A DNA stretch of 64,000 nt from JANYHH01 sp965249745 (GCA_965249745.1 OZ252252.1:3038001-3102000), one strand, 5' to 3'. Positions 8,169-17,574 are shown, counted from the first letter of the stretch. Notes: generated by a model from the letters alone, not told the origin. Translations and numbers: made by a program.

Positions 8169-9953
8169 ATGCAAGAATTCAGGAATATCGCCATTATCGC
8201 ACACGTTGACCACGGCAAGACCACGCTCGTGGATGGAATGCTGAAGCAGACCCACACCTTCCGCGAGGGCGCGGCCACGGTGGACCGGGTGATGGACTCG
8301 AACGCCTTGGAGCGCGAGCGTGGCATCACGATTCTGGCCAAGAACACGGCTGTGGAGTACCACGGGATCAAGATCAACATCATGGATACGCCCGGTCACG
8401 CCGATTTCGGCGGTGAGGTGGAACGCGTGCTCGGCATGGTGGACGGTTGCCTACTGCTCGTGGACGCCTCCGAGGGCCCGATGCCGCAGACGCGCTTCGT
8501 GCTGAAGAAGGCCCTGGAACTGGGCTTGAAGCCGATCGTCGTCATCAACAAGATTGACCGCAAGGACCAGCGCATCCAGGAGGTCGTCAACCTGACGTTT
8601 GACCTGATGGCGGACCTCGGCGCAACCGACGAACAACTGGATTTTCCGATCATCTACGCCATCGCCCGCGAGGGGAAAGCCTACAGCGACCTCGAGAAGC
8701 CGCGTGAAGACCTGGAAGAATTGTTCGATCTGATTGTCAAGCACGTGCCACCGCCCGCGATTGACATCGAAGCGCCGTTTCAGATGCTGGTGACCAATCT
8801 GGATTACAGCGATTACCTCGGGCGAATCGCCCTGGGTCGGATCACCAGGGGTAAAGTCAAGCGCAACGAGTACGTGACCCTGATGCACAAGGACGGCAGC
8901 CGCAGTAAAGCCAAAGTCTCGCAGGTTTTCACCCACATGGGCTTGGCGCGAATTGACGTGGAAGAGGTCTACGCCGGTGACATCGTGGCGATCGCGGGTT
9001 TGGAGGATGTCGGCGTCGGTGAGACTGTAGCTGACCTGGCCGATCCTGAAGCCTTGCCAGTGCTGACCGTGGATGAACCGACGGTTTCGATGACCTTCGG
9101 CCCGAACACCAGCCCGTTCGCCGGTAAGGAAGGCAAGTATGTGACTACGCGTCACATCCGCGACCGCCTACTACGCGAGGCGATGACCAATGTCGCCCTG
9201 CGTGTCGAGGAGGACAGCACCGACGAGTACAAGGTTTCGGGCCGCGGTGAGTTGCACCTGTCCATCCTGATCGAAACGATGCGCCGCGAAGGGTACGAGA
9301 TGCAGGTCAGCACACCGAAGGTCATCACCCGCGAAATCGAGGGCGTGACCAACGAACCGTACGAGCATCTGGTGATTGACGTGCCGGAGACCAAGATGGG
9401 CGGCGTCATGGAAACGCTCGGGTCGCGGCGCGGCGAGATGATCAACATGGATAACCAGAGCGGTCGTGTGCGCTTGGAATACAAGATTCCGGCGCGTTCA
9501 CTGTTCGGGTTCCGCACCCAGTTCCTCAGCATGACCCAGGGCGAGGGCATCATGAACCACGTCTTCGACGGCTACGCGCCTCAAGCCGGTGAGATCAAGA
9601 CCCGTCAGAACGGGTCGCTGGTGGCGATGGAGGCGGGTCCGACCTTCCCCTACGCGATCTGGAAGCTCGAGGATCGTGGCGAGTTCTTCATTGAGGCGGG
9701 CGTTGAGGTCTACATCGGCATGATCGTCGGCGCGAACAACAGCGCCAAGGATCTGAACGTCAACGTTTGCAAATCTAAGAAGCTGACCAACATGCGGACC
9801 AGCGGCGCAGATGATGCGGTCTCGCTGACCCCGGTCAAACCGATGAGCCTCGAGGAGGCGTTGGAGTACATTTCCGATGATGAACTGGTGGAGGTCACAC
9901 CAAAAAGCATTCGTCTCAGAAAGCGTGTCCTCGAGCCGAACATGCGTAAGTAA
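8169..9953 (+). CDS. typA: Ribosome-associated GTPase TypA/BipA
   Basis: 594 residues, the normal length. An EF-G-like translational GTPase that binds the 70S ribosome, helps 50S assembly and is needed for growth under stress. G motifs are intact: G1 AHVDHGKTT (residues 11-19), G2 region ERERGIT, G3 DTPGHADF, G4 NKID. The EF-G-like domain III/V sequences and the BipA C-terminal region follow (VCKSKKLTNMR). The ATG follows AAGAGG at good spacing. The gene is monocistronic, flanked by the promoter at 8028-8055 and the palindromic terminator at 9974-10009. CTCGAG is sparse inside, as expected for a constrained gene. Confidence 0.97.
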   Translation: MQEFRNIAIIAHVDHGKTTLVDGMLKQTHTFREGAATVDRVMDSNALERERGITILAKNTAVEYHGIKINIMDTPGHADFGGEVERVLGMVDGCLLLVDASEGPMPQTRFVLKKALELGLKPIVVINKIDRKDQRIQEVVNLTFDLMADLGATDEQLDFPIIYAIAREGKAYSDLEKPREDLEELFDLIVKHVPPPAIDIEAPFQMLVTNLDYSDYLGRIALGRITRGKVKRNEYVTLMHKDGSRSKAKVSQVFTHMGLARIDVEEVYAGDIVAIAGLEDVGVGETVADLADPEALPVLTVDEPTVSMTFGPNTSPFAGKEGKYVTTRHIRDRLLREAMTNVALRVEEDSTDEYKVSGRGELHLSILIETMRREGYEMQVSTPKVITREIEGVTNEPYEHLVIDVPETKMGGVMETLGSRRGEMINMDNQSGRVRLEYKIPARSLFGFRTQFLSMTQGEGIMNHVFDGYAPQAGEIKTRQNGSLVAMEAGPTFPYAIWKLEDRGEFFIEAGVEVYIGMIVGANNSAKDLNVNVCKSKKLTNMRTSGADDAVSLTPVKPMSLEEALEYISDDELVEVTPKSIRLRKRVLEPNMRK

Positions 9954-9973
9954 GAAAACGTTACAACGATCAC

Positions 9974-10009
9974 ACTCGAGGGGCGGCCGAATTCGGCCGC
10001 CCCTCGAGT
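9974..10009. terminator. 36-bp perfect palindrome, typA terminator
   Basis: Perfect self-complementarity over 36 bases, centred on GAATTC, with GGGGCGGCC arms capped at both ends by CTCGAG, and followed by TTTCGTTTAT. It lies 20 bases after the typA stop. Confidence 0.8.
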
Positions 10010-10219
10010 TTCGTTTATATGCGTACAAGACGGTCTCGAGCTGTCAGCCTCACGACATTCCTCGAATCGCTTTCTGAGACTATTGTGATAATAGTACCAA
10101 GCTCTTGGCGGTTCAATGTTCAGGTTCAGCTCAATTGAACTGTGTCAAATGCGGTCAACCGGGAGAAACCTGGTTTAGATCACCAATCGCACAGACATCA
10201 CCCGTGCAAAGGAGCGACC

Positions 10220-10984
10220 ATGAAAGCAAAAATCGTTTTGATCGCTGCCCTGACCGCCCTCGGAATTGGCAGCGCAGCATTCGCCGATGGTTTCAGCGCC
10301 ACGCTGGAAACCCCGATAGGTTTTGGCAACCCAATGACGTTCAGCGTCGGCGGCTCACTCAACTACTCGTACGAAGTCATCCCCAACCTGTTCGCTGGCG
10401 CAAGCATCGGTGGAAGCTACAACTTCAATGGTGGTGGCGGTTCGTTCGGCGCTCGAGTCGGCACGGTCTACGTGCTGCAACTCTTGGACGCTGACAATAC
10501 CTTCGTCAACGGCTATGTCGGTGCGGGCGTCAACTTGCGGTTCGTCCCACAGCCGATCAGCGTCGCGGTGGACGCTAACGGTGGTCTGTTCGCCCGTTAC
10601 GGCATCTCGCAGGGCGTGCGGCTCTACGGTGGGGTAGACGGCGAGGTCGGCTATAACTTTGTTTCCGGAGCCTTCGTCCCAGCCGTGTCCGGGTACGGCG
10701 GCGTCCGCTTCGAGACCATTCCGAATCTCGCGCTGTACCTACAAGGCGGCGTCGGGTACAACAGCATCAAGGCCGCCAACGCCAGCGGCTCGAGCCTGAC
10801 CAGCTTGCCGGTCGCGGTCAATAGCGTCGTCTACGACGTGCGCGGCGGCTTGTACTACGCTTTCGCGCCGCAGTTTCAGCTTGGGGTTTACGCCTCGTAC
10901 AACGGTGGTTTCACGGTTGGCCTGACCGCGAAATTCCTCGAGAAGCCCGGCACGCTCGGCATCTCTGGCAATTACCTGCCCTAG
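10220..10984 (+). CDS. Outer-membrane beta-barrel-like exported protein, function unknown
   Basis: 254 residues. The ATG at 10220 follows AAGGAG. The signal peptide MKAKIVLIAALTALGIGSAAFA ends in a classic AXA cleavage site. The mature part is Gly-, Tyr- and Val-rich, with alternating amphipathic strands (ASIGGSYNF, VNGYVGAGVNLRF, GVYASYNGGFTVGLTAKF) as in small outer-membrane barrels. No named family is recognised. It is a single gene with its own terminator at 11004-11030. The long AT-richer upstream region (10010-10219) probably carries the promoter, and TGTGATAAT near 10084 is a possible -10. Confidence 0.7.
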   Translation: MKAKIVLIAALTALGIGSAAFADGFSATLETPIGFGNPMTFSVGGSLNYSYEVIPNLFAGASIGGSYNFNGGGGSFGARVGTVYVLQLLDADNTFVNGYVGAGVNLRFVPQPISVAVDANGGLFARYGISQGVRLYGGVDGEVGYNFVSGAFVPAVSGYGGVRFETIPNLALYLQGGVGYNSIKAANASGSSLTSLPVAVNSVVYDVRGGLYYAFAPQFQLGVYASYNGGFTVGLTAKFLEKPGTLGISGNYLP

Positions 10985-11003
10985 TATCATCGTTTTGCAG
11001 AGA

Positions 11004-11030
11004 GGGCGCAGTTTCGGCTGCGCCCTTTTT
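11004..11030 (+). terminator. Intrinsic terminator of the beta-barrel gene
   Basis: Stem GGGCGCAG / CTGCGCCC (11004-11011, 11018-11025), six-base loop TTTCGG, then five T. Confidence 0.92.
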
Positions 11031-11255
11031 CATGCCTCGAGCCACGACAACCGAGTCAGGATAAAACACGCTTTGGGCGTGATCAAAATGCTCGACCTGT
11101 TCTTCCACAAGCCACTCGACGCTAGCATGAACCTAAGGCTCCTGTGGGACTCGAGCGCAAACTCGAGTTGTGGCTGGAGAGAACCGGAAGTGGGCATACC
11201 TTGGCGCGTGTTAGAACTGTCTGAAACATCGCAAGACTTCAAGAGAGGCGATCCC

Positions 11256-11801
11256 ATGCCGAAAAGCGCCACCGTCCTCATCATTCGCCACGGCGAGAAA
11301 CCCGACTCCGGTCCTGGGCTATCGGTCGCCGGACAGGCCCGGGCGCAGGCCTTCAGCGCGTATTTTCAGAACTACCTGACGCAGCAGGGGCCGGTCAAGT
11401 TCGATTACCTGTTCGCCGCGGCTGACACGGCCGAGAGTCACCGCTCGAGGCTGACCCTCGAACCGCTGGCAAACGCGTTGGGTCTGACTATAGATAGCGA
11501 GGCGCGCGATCACCAGGAAATTGTGGAAGACTTACAACAAGACATTGAATACAATGGCAGCACGGTGCTGGTCTGCTGGCATCACGGGGACATCCTGGAC
11601 TTCACCAGGGCCCTCGGCGTCAACCCAGAAGCGCTCCCGCTCGAGGCGAACTGGCCCTCACTCTGGCCCGCCGAGGTGTTCGGCTGGGTGCTCGAGCTTG
11701 CGTTCGACGAATCGGGCCGGGTCGTGCCGTCACAAACGAGGTGCCTGAACCAACGCCTGATGTACGGCGATCACGGCAAGAATCCTCCGGTGATCGGTTA
11801 G
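11256..11801 (+). CDS. Histidine phosphatase family protein (phosphoglycerate mutase-like)
   Basis: 181 residues. The ATG at 11256 follows AGAGAGG. The catalytic signature LIIRHGEKP lies at residues 8-16 (R11 H12 G13), and a second conserved His is seen in VCWHHGDI. This is the branch-2-like arrangement that transfers phosphate to the first histidine. Relatives include SixA-like and other small phosphatases; the substrate cannot be predicted. The 270-base spacer upstream holds two adjacent CTCGAG sites (11153 and 11163) but no clear promoter. The gene is convergent with the LacI-family regulator. Confidence 0.8.
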   Translation: MPKSATVLIIRHGEKPDSGPGLSVAGQARAQAFSAYFQNYLTQQGPVKFDYLFAAADTAESHRSRLTLEPLANALGLTIDSEARDHQEIVEDLQQDIEYNGSTVLVCWHHGDILDFTRALGVNPEALPLEANWPSLWPAEVFGWVLELAFDESGRVVPSQTRCLNQRLMYGDHGKNPPVIG

Positions 11802-11895
11802 CAATCTTTGGCTCAGGATATACGCTGTGCCTGACACGACCGGACTCGAGGGGTACTCGTCTGAAAAGCCTCGAGTTTGCGCGCATCCTCAGAGA

Positions 11896-12945
11896 TCAAC
11901 TACCGATAACTTCTGCCCCCAGGGTGCTGGCCCGCTCGATCAGGCGCGGCTCGAAGCGCACGCGACGCGCCTGACCCGTAAAACCCGAAAGTCGTTCGAT
12001 CAGCAACTCCGCCCCGGCCGCGCCCATCGCCTCAACCGGCTGATGAATCGTGGACAGTCCGCGCGCCTCCGCCCAGGGGTGATCGTCGAAGCCGATCAGC
12101 CGCACGTCATGCCCAATCTGCAAACCCAGATTGTTCGCCTCCTCGAGTACCCCGAGGGCGAGCAAATCGGCCGCCGCAAAGATGTTGACGGGCGGTTTGG
12201 CGTTCAACAGCAATTCCCTGGCGGCGACCCTGGCGCTCTCTAAGGTAAAGCCGACCGTGCGCGTCCCATCAGGGTGAATCGGGCGTCCCAAGGTTTCCAG
12301 GGTGGTGAAGAAGCCGCGCATTCGGTCGTTGAAAACCGGGTGCTTGAAGACCTCATCCAGGTCCTGATGCACGCTGATCGCCAGCATCTGGCCTTCGTAC
12401 CGGGAGAGCGCCCGAGCGGCCAGCTCACCGCCGAGCTGATTGTCCAAGAACACGCTGTCGTAATGCGGGTTGTACCCGTCCACGATCACCACGGGTTGAC
12501 GCGTCGGCAGGCGGCCATCCGGGTACAGGTCCCCGAGGTTATGGCTGGCCATGATGATCCCGTCCGACTGAAACGCCAGGGTGCTGCTTTTCAGGTAGCG
12601 CTCTAAGCGCTCGCGTCCCAACAGCGGAAACAGCGCACTGTCGTAGCGATGCGCCTCCAATGTGGCCTCGAGACCGGACAGCAGGCGCACGTAAAACTCG
12701 GTCCCGACAAGTTGCAGGATGATGCTGACGGTGTAACTCCTACCGCCCGCGACGCGCCGGGCGTGCGGGTTTGGGATGAAGCCGAGCTGCTGCATAGATT
12801 GCAAGACCCGTTCACGGGTCTCCGGGCGCACGGACTTGTGGTTGTTCAGCACCCGTGAGACCGTGCCAACGCCGACCCCGGCGCGTTGCGCGACCTCCTG
12901 AATCGTCAGCTTGGGCGGGTGGGCGGGCTTCGTGGTCTCTGGCAC
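11896..12945 (-). CDS. LacI-family transcriptional regulator
   Basis: 349 residues from the GTG at 12945, chosen because GGAGA lies 8 bases upstream and the DNA-binding domain then starts near residue 13. The helix-turn-helix LTIQEVAQRAGVGVGTVSRV (13-32) and the hinge region NPHARRVAGG are followed by a periplasmic-binding-protein-like effector domain (YTVSIILQLVGTEFYVRLL, RLIGFDDHPWAEARGLSTI). Such proteins usually respond to a sugar and repress nearby catabolic genes. Neither neighbour is an obvious target, so the regulon and ligand are unknown. Confidence 0.9.
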   Translation of the reverse strand: MPETTKPAHPPKLTIQEVAQRAGVGVGTVSRVLNNHKSVRPETRERVLQSMQQLGFIPNPHARRVAGGRSYTVSIILQLVGTEFYVRLLSGLEATLEAHRYDSALFPLLGRERLERYLKSSTLAFQSDGIIMASHNLGDLYPDGRLPTRQPVVIVDGYNPHYDSVFLDNQLGGELAARALSRYEGQMLAISVHQDLDEVFKHPVFNDRMRGFFTTLETLGRPIHPDGTRTVGFTLESARVAARELLLNAKPPVNIFAAADLLALGVLEEANNLGLQIGHDVRLIGFDDHPWAEARGLSTIHQPVEAMGAAGAELLIERLSGFTGQARRVRFEPRLIERASTLGAEVIGS

Positions 12946-13212
12946 GTGACGGGTCTCCAGCCGAGGGCGCGAGGGGGAAATCGAAATTCTGGCTGCCGGT
13001 AATATATCGGATTTTCGGTCAGGCAACCGTTTAGACTGTGGTGGGCGCACAGTGCTTAAACAGTGCTTGAACAGAACCTGGCTTGAACCATGCCCACCTC
13101 GAGCGGTGCCTAATCTGAGCAGTGCCTGACTCGAGCGATACGTATCTCGAGAGCTGCCGGATTCCAAGGCTGACAGACTCCAGGCAGAGCCTCTCGAGCG
13201 GTCAAATCTGGC

Positions 13213-13824
13213 TCAAACCAAGCCCAACTGTTGGGCGCGCTTCGCGGCCGTGACCCGATCTGCCACCTCGAGCTTGCGGTACAGATTTTCCAGGTGATCT
13301 TTGACCGTGTCCGGCGATAACCCGAGCGATCTGGCAATCTCCTTGTTGCTCTGCCCAACTGACATTAAACGCAGCACCTCGAGTTCGCGTGGGCTGAGCT
13401 TTGGCAGGTCCACAACCGGGAAGTGACGGTAGCTGTGATCCGCCAGCATCTTCCCGAGCAGCACCGAAAGCCGTTCGGCTTCGGTTTCCTTGCTGACGAA
13501 CCCGGCCGCCCCGGCATCCCTGGCGGCTTGCACCAGCGCGGGTTCGCTAAAGGTGGTCAACATAATGATTCGCGTGTTCGGCAGGGCGTTCATCATCAAC
13601 CGGCAGGCCTCGAGACCGTCCATCTGCGGCATCTTCGCGTCCAGAAGCACCGCGTCGGGTTTCAATTCGGTCACCCGCCGCACACCCTCCAGGCCATCGC
13701 TGGCCTCAGCGATGACATCGAACCCGAGACTTTTCAGCGCGTACCCAAGCCCGATCCGAAACAACGGGTGATCGTCCACGATGATGATGCGCGGCTTCAC
13801 GCCTGGATTCACCTGCGGATTCAC
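13213..13824 (-). CDS. NarL/FixJ-type response regulator
   Basis: 203 residues. The receiver domain has the acidic pair VDDHP (17-18), phospho-acceptor Asp62 (LLDAKMPQMDG), Thr in MLTTFS and Lys in FVSKET. A LuxR-type helix-turn-helix follows at about 140-203 (LSPRELEVLRLMSVGQSNKEI). The GTG start overlaps the stop of the upstream histidine kinase by four bases (GTGA), so the two are translationally coupled partners. Target genes are unknown. The spacer to the LacI gene (12946-13212) contains several CTCGAG sites and no gene. Confidence 0.93.
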   Translation of the reverse strand: MNPQVNPGVKPRIIIVDDHPLFRIGLGYALKSLGFDVIAEASDGLEGVRRVTELKPDAVLLDAKMPQMDGLEACRLMMNALPNTRIIMLTTFSEPALVQAARDAGAAGFVSKETEAERLSVLLGKMLADHSYRHFPVVDLPKLSPRELEVLRLMSVGQSNKEIARSLGLSPDTVKDHLENLYRKLEVADRVTAAKRAQQLGLV

Positions 13825-14867
13825 GAGGCGCTCCGCAAATTCAGCCGCAGCCGCGTGCCAGTTTGCCCGGAGACCTGCTCCAAACTGCCGCCGTGCGCCT
13901 CGGCGATGCGGCGGGCAATGAACAGGCCCAGCCCGCCCGTTCCAGCCGTGAAGCGATGCCCGGCCAGTTCCACTTCCTGCGAGTTGAAGGGTCGGGTTAG
14001 CTCCTCCAACGTCGTGGGCAAACCGGGGCCATCGTCGCAGACTGTCAGCGAACCCTCACCGACACTGATCGTGACTTTAGAGGCGGCATACCGCACCGCA
14101 TTCCCCGCCAGGTTCAACAGCGCCCGCTCGAGTTCACTGTTGGACGCGAGCGCCAGGCCCTGGCCGTCCACCGAAACCGTCAAACCGCGCGCCTTGGCGG
14201 TCAATTCCAAGCGTTCCGCGACCCGCCCCGCCAGCGGCCGCAGGTTCAATGGTTCCAGTGTCAGATTCACGTCCTCGCGCTCGAAGCGGTGCGCGTCCAC
14301 CATCTGCTGGACCAGCCGCAGTAGGGCTTCAAACTCGGTGTGAACGCTCGAGATCAAACCAATCCGGTCCTCGCGGCTCAGGTTGTCGTCGCGCTCGATC
14401 GCTTCTAGCACGTGATTGGCGGCGATGATCGGGGTTTTCAGGTCGTGAACCAGCGTGGCCATGAACGCGCCGCGCTTCTGCTGTTCCTCTTGCAACGATT
14501 CCAGCAGCCGGGAAAAGGCGGCGCGCAGCGTGCGAACCTCCACGGGTTGCGAACGGTTCTCCTCCAAACGCACCCCGCCGAGCTGCTGCGGTTGCCGCGC
14601 CAGCGTGGAGAGTTCGTCGCGGAGCGCGTTGATCGGTTGCAGCAAGGCGTTTGCCACAAACCAGCCGAACCCGACCGAGAGCGCCACGAGCGCTAACACC
14701 CAGAGCAACAGCAGCGGATTCAGGTTCTGCTGACCGCGCAAGTAGTACAGGATTGCCAGATTGGGAAACAGCGCGATCGCCGCGTTGAAAATCACCAACG
14801 TCAGGCGCAAACTGATCGCCCTGCGCCACAACGGACGCTTCGCAACGGCAAGCTCGGCGCGAGTCAC
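13821..14867 (-). CDS. Membrane sensor histidine kinase
   Basis: 348 residues. I choose the GTG at 14867 because TATCCT ends 6 bases upstream (leaderless layout). An ATG at 14936 would add 23 residues of no known type. Two membrane segments lie near residues 18-40 and 52-74 with almost no loop between them, so sensing is probably within the membrane or cytoplasm. The H box is ATLVHDLKTP with His141. The ATPase domain follows, with N box (NLAGNAVRYA), G1 (VCDDGPGLP) and G2 (GTGGLGLFIARRIAEAHGG). It is coupled to the NarL-type regulator. The stimulus is unknown. Confidence 0.9.
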   Translation of the reverse strand: MTRAELAVAKRPLWRRAISLRLTLVIFNAAIALFPNLAILYYLRGQQNLNPLLLLWVLALVALSVGFGWFVANALLQPINALRDELSTLARQPQQLGGVRLEENRSQPVEVRTLRAAFSRLLESLQEEQQKRGAFMATLVHDLKTPIIAANHVLEAIERDDNLSREDRIGLISSVHTEFEALLRLVQQMVDAHRFEREDVNLTLEPLNLRPLAGRVAERLELTAKARGLTVSVDGQGLALASNSELERALLNLAGNAVRYAASKVTISVGEGSLTVCDDGPGLPTTLEELTRPFNSQEVELAGHRFTAGTGGLGLFIARRIAEAHGGSLEQVSGQTGTRLRLNLRSAS

Positions 14868-14873
14868 AAGCGC

Positions 14874-14879
14874 AGGATA
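14874..14879 (-). promoter_or_regulatory. -10 box TATCCT, leaderless histidine kinase promoter
   Basis: The box on the minus strand ends 6 bases before the GTG at 14867. No convincing -35 box is seen. Confidence 0.5.
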
Positions 14880-15069
14880 CTCGAGATTTCCGGCGTGCCA
14901 TGTGGCAAACGCGCAGTCGTAGTGCGAGGACAGCAAAAATCTTAGAAGGCTTGAGACGGTCTTTCAAGGCATCACAGAGGCAAGTTGTGACAGGTCGCAG
15001 TCTCGAGCGGGAGCAAATCCTCGTGGTTCGAGAACGATAAAAAAGTCGTGACAGTCCACAGTTTTCGTA

Positions 15070-15090
15070 CGGGCGAGGCACGCCTCGCCC
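15070..15090. repeat. GGGCGAGGC-type dispersed palindrome, copy 1
   Basis: GGGCGAGGC and GCCTCGCCC face each other almost without a loop. A variant of the same element, with the same flanking GGCC and TACG words in the opposite orientation, is at 37496-37523. Confidence 0.6.
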
Positions 15091-15287
15091 GGCCGCAGCT
15101 CGAGATGCCCGTGACAGACCACCTAAATGTTATTGATCTTTGAGAACACATCAGGGCTATCGCGCACAACCCACCAGCCTTTGAGAACGTATTCAAAAAC
15201 GCAGCACAGTCAGATTTCATTTGCTACACTTCGGGGTTGCAAGTCACAAGAGACAGTCCCTTTGAGATATGTGAATCACGGAGCTGA

Positions 15288-16820
15288 ATGAGTCAATACT
15301 GGCGCAAAACCCTGAAACCCCTGCTGTCCGATGAGATCGGCACGATTTATCGCCAAGCGCCGACGAGGGTGGCGTTGGCGTTCCCGAATCGCTACAGCGT
15401 CGGCATGGCCAGTCTGGGTTATCAGGTGATCTACCGCATGTTCAACCAAGAGGAGGATTTCGCCTGCGAGCGAGCCTTCCTACCCGACGACGTGGACGCC
15501 TTCCGGCAGACCCGTGAGACGCTGCCGATGATGGAAAGCGGCGATCCGGTGGGCGGCGCGGACATTGTGGCGTTCAGCGTCTCGTTTGAATTGGACATCA
15601 CCAACATCATTCGTTTCCTGGAACTGTCCGGCTTGAACCCCTGGCGTGAGGAGCGCGATGACGCCGATCCGGTCGTGATCGTCGGTGGACCGCTGACGAG
15701 TTCCAACCCGTACCCACTGGCCCCGTTCGCGGATGTGATCTGCATCGGTGACGGAGAGTTGATCGTGCCGATCATCGCCGAAGCTTGGCGCGAGGCGGGT
15801 TCCCGCGAAGAATTCTTTGAACTCCTCGAGGGGCGGCCCGGCATTTACCTGCCGGATCGCATGGTCCACGAACCCGTCTGGGCGACCGCACCTGTGGAGA
15901 AACTGCCTGCCTTCAGCCAGATCGTCACGCCGCACAGTGAGCTGAGCAACATGTTCCTGGTGGAAGCCCAACGCGGCTGCCCCCGTCCTTGCACCTTCTG
16001 TTTGGCACGCACGATGTACGGCCCGAATCGCAACAACGAAGCCGGGCGCTTGCTGGAATGCATCCCCGATTGGGTCACGAAGGTCGGACTCGTCGGCGCG
16101 GCGCTGTCGGATTTCAAGCACACCAAATACGTCGGGCGCACCCTGACCGAGCGCGGGGTGAAACTCGGCGTCTCGAGCATTCGGGCGGACACGGTGGACG
16201 CGGAGCTGGCGCAAATTTTGCGCGATGGCGGACTGAGAAGCTTCACGGTCGCTTCCGACGCGCCGAGTCAGCGTTTGCGCGACTGGATGAAGAAGGGCAT
16301 TTCCGAAGCCGATTTGCTGAAAACCGCGCACATCACGAAGGACCTGGGCTTTAGCAGTCTGAAGGTCTATATGATGATCGGCTTGCCCCCAGAGAACGAC
16401 GACGACATCACCGAGCTGATCTCGTTCTCCAGGGAACTCAGCAAAATCACCCGCATGGCCATGGGCATCTCGCCGTTCGTGCCGAAGCGTCACACGCCGC
16501 ACCACAGCGACCCGTTCGCGGGCGTGGAGGTGATCGAAAAGCGCTTCAAGCGCATCCAGAAGGAATTACGCCGCGACTTGGAGCTGAGAAACGTCTCCGC
16601 CAAGTGGGCCTGGGTGGAAAGTGTGATCGCGCGAGGTGGACCGGAAATCGGCAAAGCCGCGTATCTGGTCAAGGGCAATGAGTCGTACAGCGCTTGGAAG
16701 AACGCGCTCGAGGAGATCGGTTGGAAGGACGAATTCGCGGGCAATCGGGTCACGCTCGAGATGACGCCAGGACAGGTCATTAAGCTCGAGCAACCCTCTT
16801 TGGCAGGCGTCGGAGATTGA
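15288..16820 (+). CDS. Radical SAM protein with N-terminal B12-binding-like domain
   Basis: 510 residues. The ATG follows GGAG. The N-terminal part (FPNRYSVGMASLGYQ, VGGADIVAFSVSFELD, VVIVGGPLTSSNPYP) resembles the B12-binding fold of the YgiQ/Elp3-like radical SAM group. The radical SAM core begins with RGCPRPCTFC and has the [4Fe-4S] cysteines C231, C235 and C238 in CXXXCXXC spacing, seen in a subset of this group. Later segments (VSSIRADTVDAELAQIL, VYMMIGLPPENDDDI) match the core barrel. It should cleave SAM to a 5'-deoxyadenosyl radical; the substrate is unknown. The gene stands alone. Confidence 0.85.
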   Translation: MSQYWRKTLKPLLSDEIGTIYRQAPTRVALAFPNRYSVGMASLGYQVIYRMFNQEEDFACERAFLPDDVDAFRQTRETLPMMESGDPVGGADIVAFSVSFELDITNIIRFLELSGLNPWREERDDADPVVIVGGPLTSSNPYPLAPFADVICIGDGELIVPIIAEAWREAGSREEFFELLEGRPGIYLPDRMVHEPVWATAPVEKLPAFSQIVTPHSELSNMFLVEAQRGCPRPCTFCLARTMYGPNRNNEAGRLLECIPDWVTKVGLVGAALSDFKHTKYVGRTLTERGVKLGVSSIRADTVDAELAQILRDGGLRSFTVASDAPSQRLRDWMKKGISEADLLKTAHITKDLGFSSLKVYMMIGLPPENDDDITELISFSRELSKITRMAMGISPFVPKRHTPHHSDPFAGVEVIEKRFKRIQKELRRDLELRNVSAKWAWVESVIARGGPEIGKAAYLVKGNESYSAWKNALEEIGWKDEFAGNRVTLEMTPGQVIKLEQPSLAGVGD

Positions 16821-17129
16821 TGCAAAAGTTTGGAACTGTTGAAGAAGCTTTCAACATCACAGGCTGGGGCGGTGGTGTCTTATGTTTGTTTCCCGAATTT
16901 TACTGACGAGTGCAACAGGGTTTCGCGTTCAAGCGTTCATAAGACTGATATTCCTCGCAGAATCGCTCCTAGACCGATGGTTGCCATCATCGCCAAAGAC
17001 CTCGACCCTGACTTAGTGGCTATAGGCGACGAGATTTGGCTCGAGGACGCAGCGTTTCAACGGCTCGAGCCATGAAAAGGGGAATGAAAAAAGGCGGCTC
17101 GCGCCGCCCTCCTCGGACTTAAAGCTGCC
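16821..17129. other. Spacer between radical SAM gene and rpmB
   Basis: About 300 bases with no supported gene. It contains the rpmB terminator (17087-17108). An 81-codon frame opening with TTG at 16830 has no ribosome site and no recognisable domain. Confidence 0.5.
17087..17108 (-). terminator. Intrinsic terminator of rpmB
   Basis: On the minus strand: GGCGGC, loop GCGA, GCCGCC, then TTTTTT, 22 bases after the rpmB stop. Confidence 0.9.
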
Positions 17130-17369
17130 TTACTTGCCCGTGACGACCATGCCAGCGGGCATCTTTCGCATGGCTCGAGCGGAGAGCCACATGACTTTCT
17201 TCTCGCCGCCGACCACGACGGTTTTCTTTTGCAGGTTCGCGTACTTGCGAACCTTGGAGATTCCCGTGGTCTTTCGGCCGACGCCGCCGTCTTTCTTTGC
17301 CTTGCCGCGACGGGAAACGGTGTTGATGACGATGCTGTTCTTGCCGGTAATTGCGCAGGTCTTTGCCAT
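17130..17369 (-). CDS. rpmB: 50S ribosomal protein L28
   Basis: 79 residues. The ATG at 17369 (MAKTCAITGKN) follows GAGGT; longer frames upstream are not needed. The family core RRGKAKKDGGVGRKTTGIS is present, and the overall form is close to Deinococcus-type L28. The zinc-ribbon cysteines of other lineages are absent (only one Cys, residue 5). It is a structural protein of the large subunit near the exit site. It is a single gene with its own terminator, divergent from rpsA. Confidence 0.96.
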   Translation of the reverse strand: MAKTCAITGKNSIVINTVSRRGKAKKDGGVGRKTTGISKVRKYANLQKKTVVVGGEKKVMWLSARAMRKMPAGMVVTGK

Positions 17370-17545
17370 GATGAATAACCTCACTTGAAACGTCTCCAGT
17401 ATCGGGTGGCTGCGCCATGACCTCGAGACAAACAGTCGAGAGTGTAGCACAGCCTTTCGCGTCTGCAAAGTGCGTGACTCACGGCTCGAGTATTTTGGAG
17501 TCGGTGGGTGATGCAAGCAATCGCATGGGGACGTAGATTTCTGGC

Positions 17546-17574
17546 TTTACAAGAATGTGTTTTTCTCGTATACT
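17546..17574 (+). promoter_or_regulatory. Promoter of rpsA
   Basis: TTTACA (17546-17551), a 17-base spacer, TATACT (17569-17574): close to the sigma-70 consensus and the best-formed promoter in the window. The leader to the ATG is about 70 bases. Confidence 0.75.

Larger units (their letters stand above)
14868..15287. other. Spacer between divergent histidine kinase and radical SAM genes
   Basis: No gene is seen in 420 bases. It holds the kinase -10 box (minus strand, TATCCT at 14874-14879), a GGGCGAGGC-type palindrome (15070-15090), the repeated word CTTTGAGAAC at about 15138 and 15178, and a possible -10 (TACACT, 15225-15230) for the radical SAM gene. Confidence 0.5.

Noticed and set aside
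16830..17075. 81-codon open frame between the radical SAM gene and rpmB
   Set aside because: TTG start, no ribosome site, no domain, and it would end within the rpmB terminator zone.
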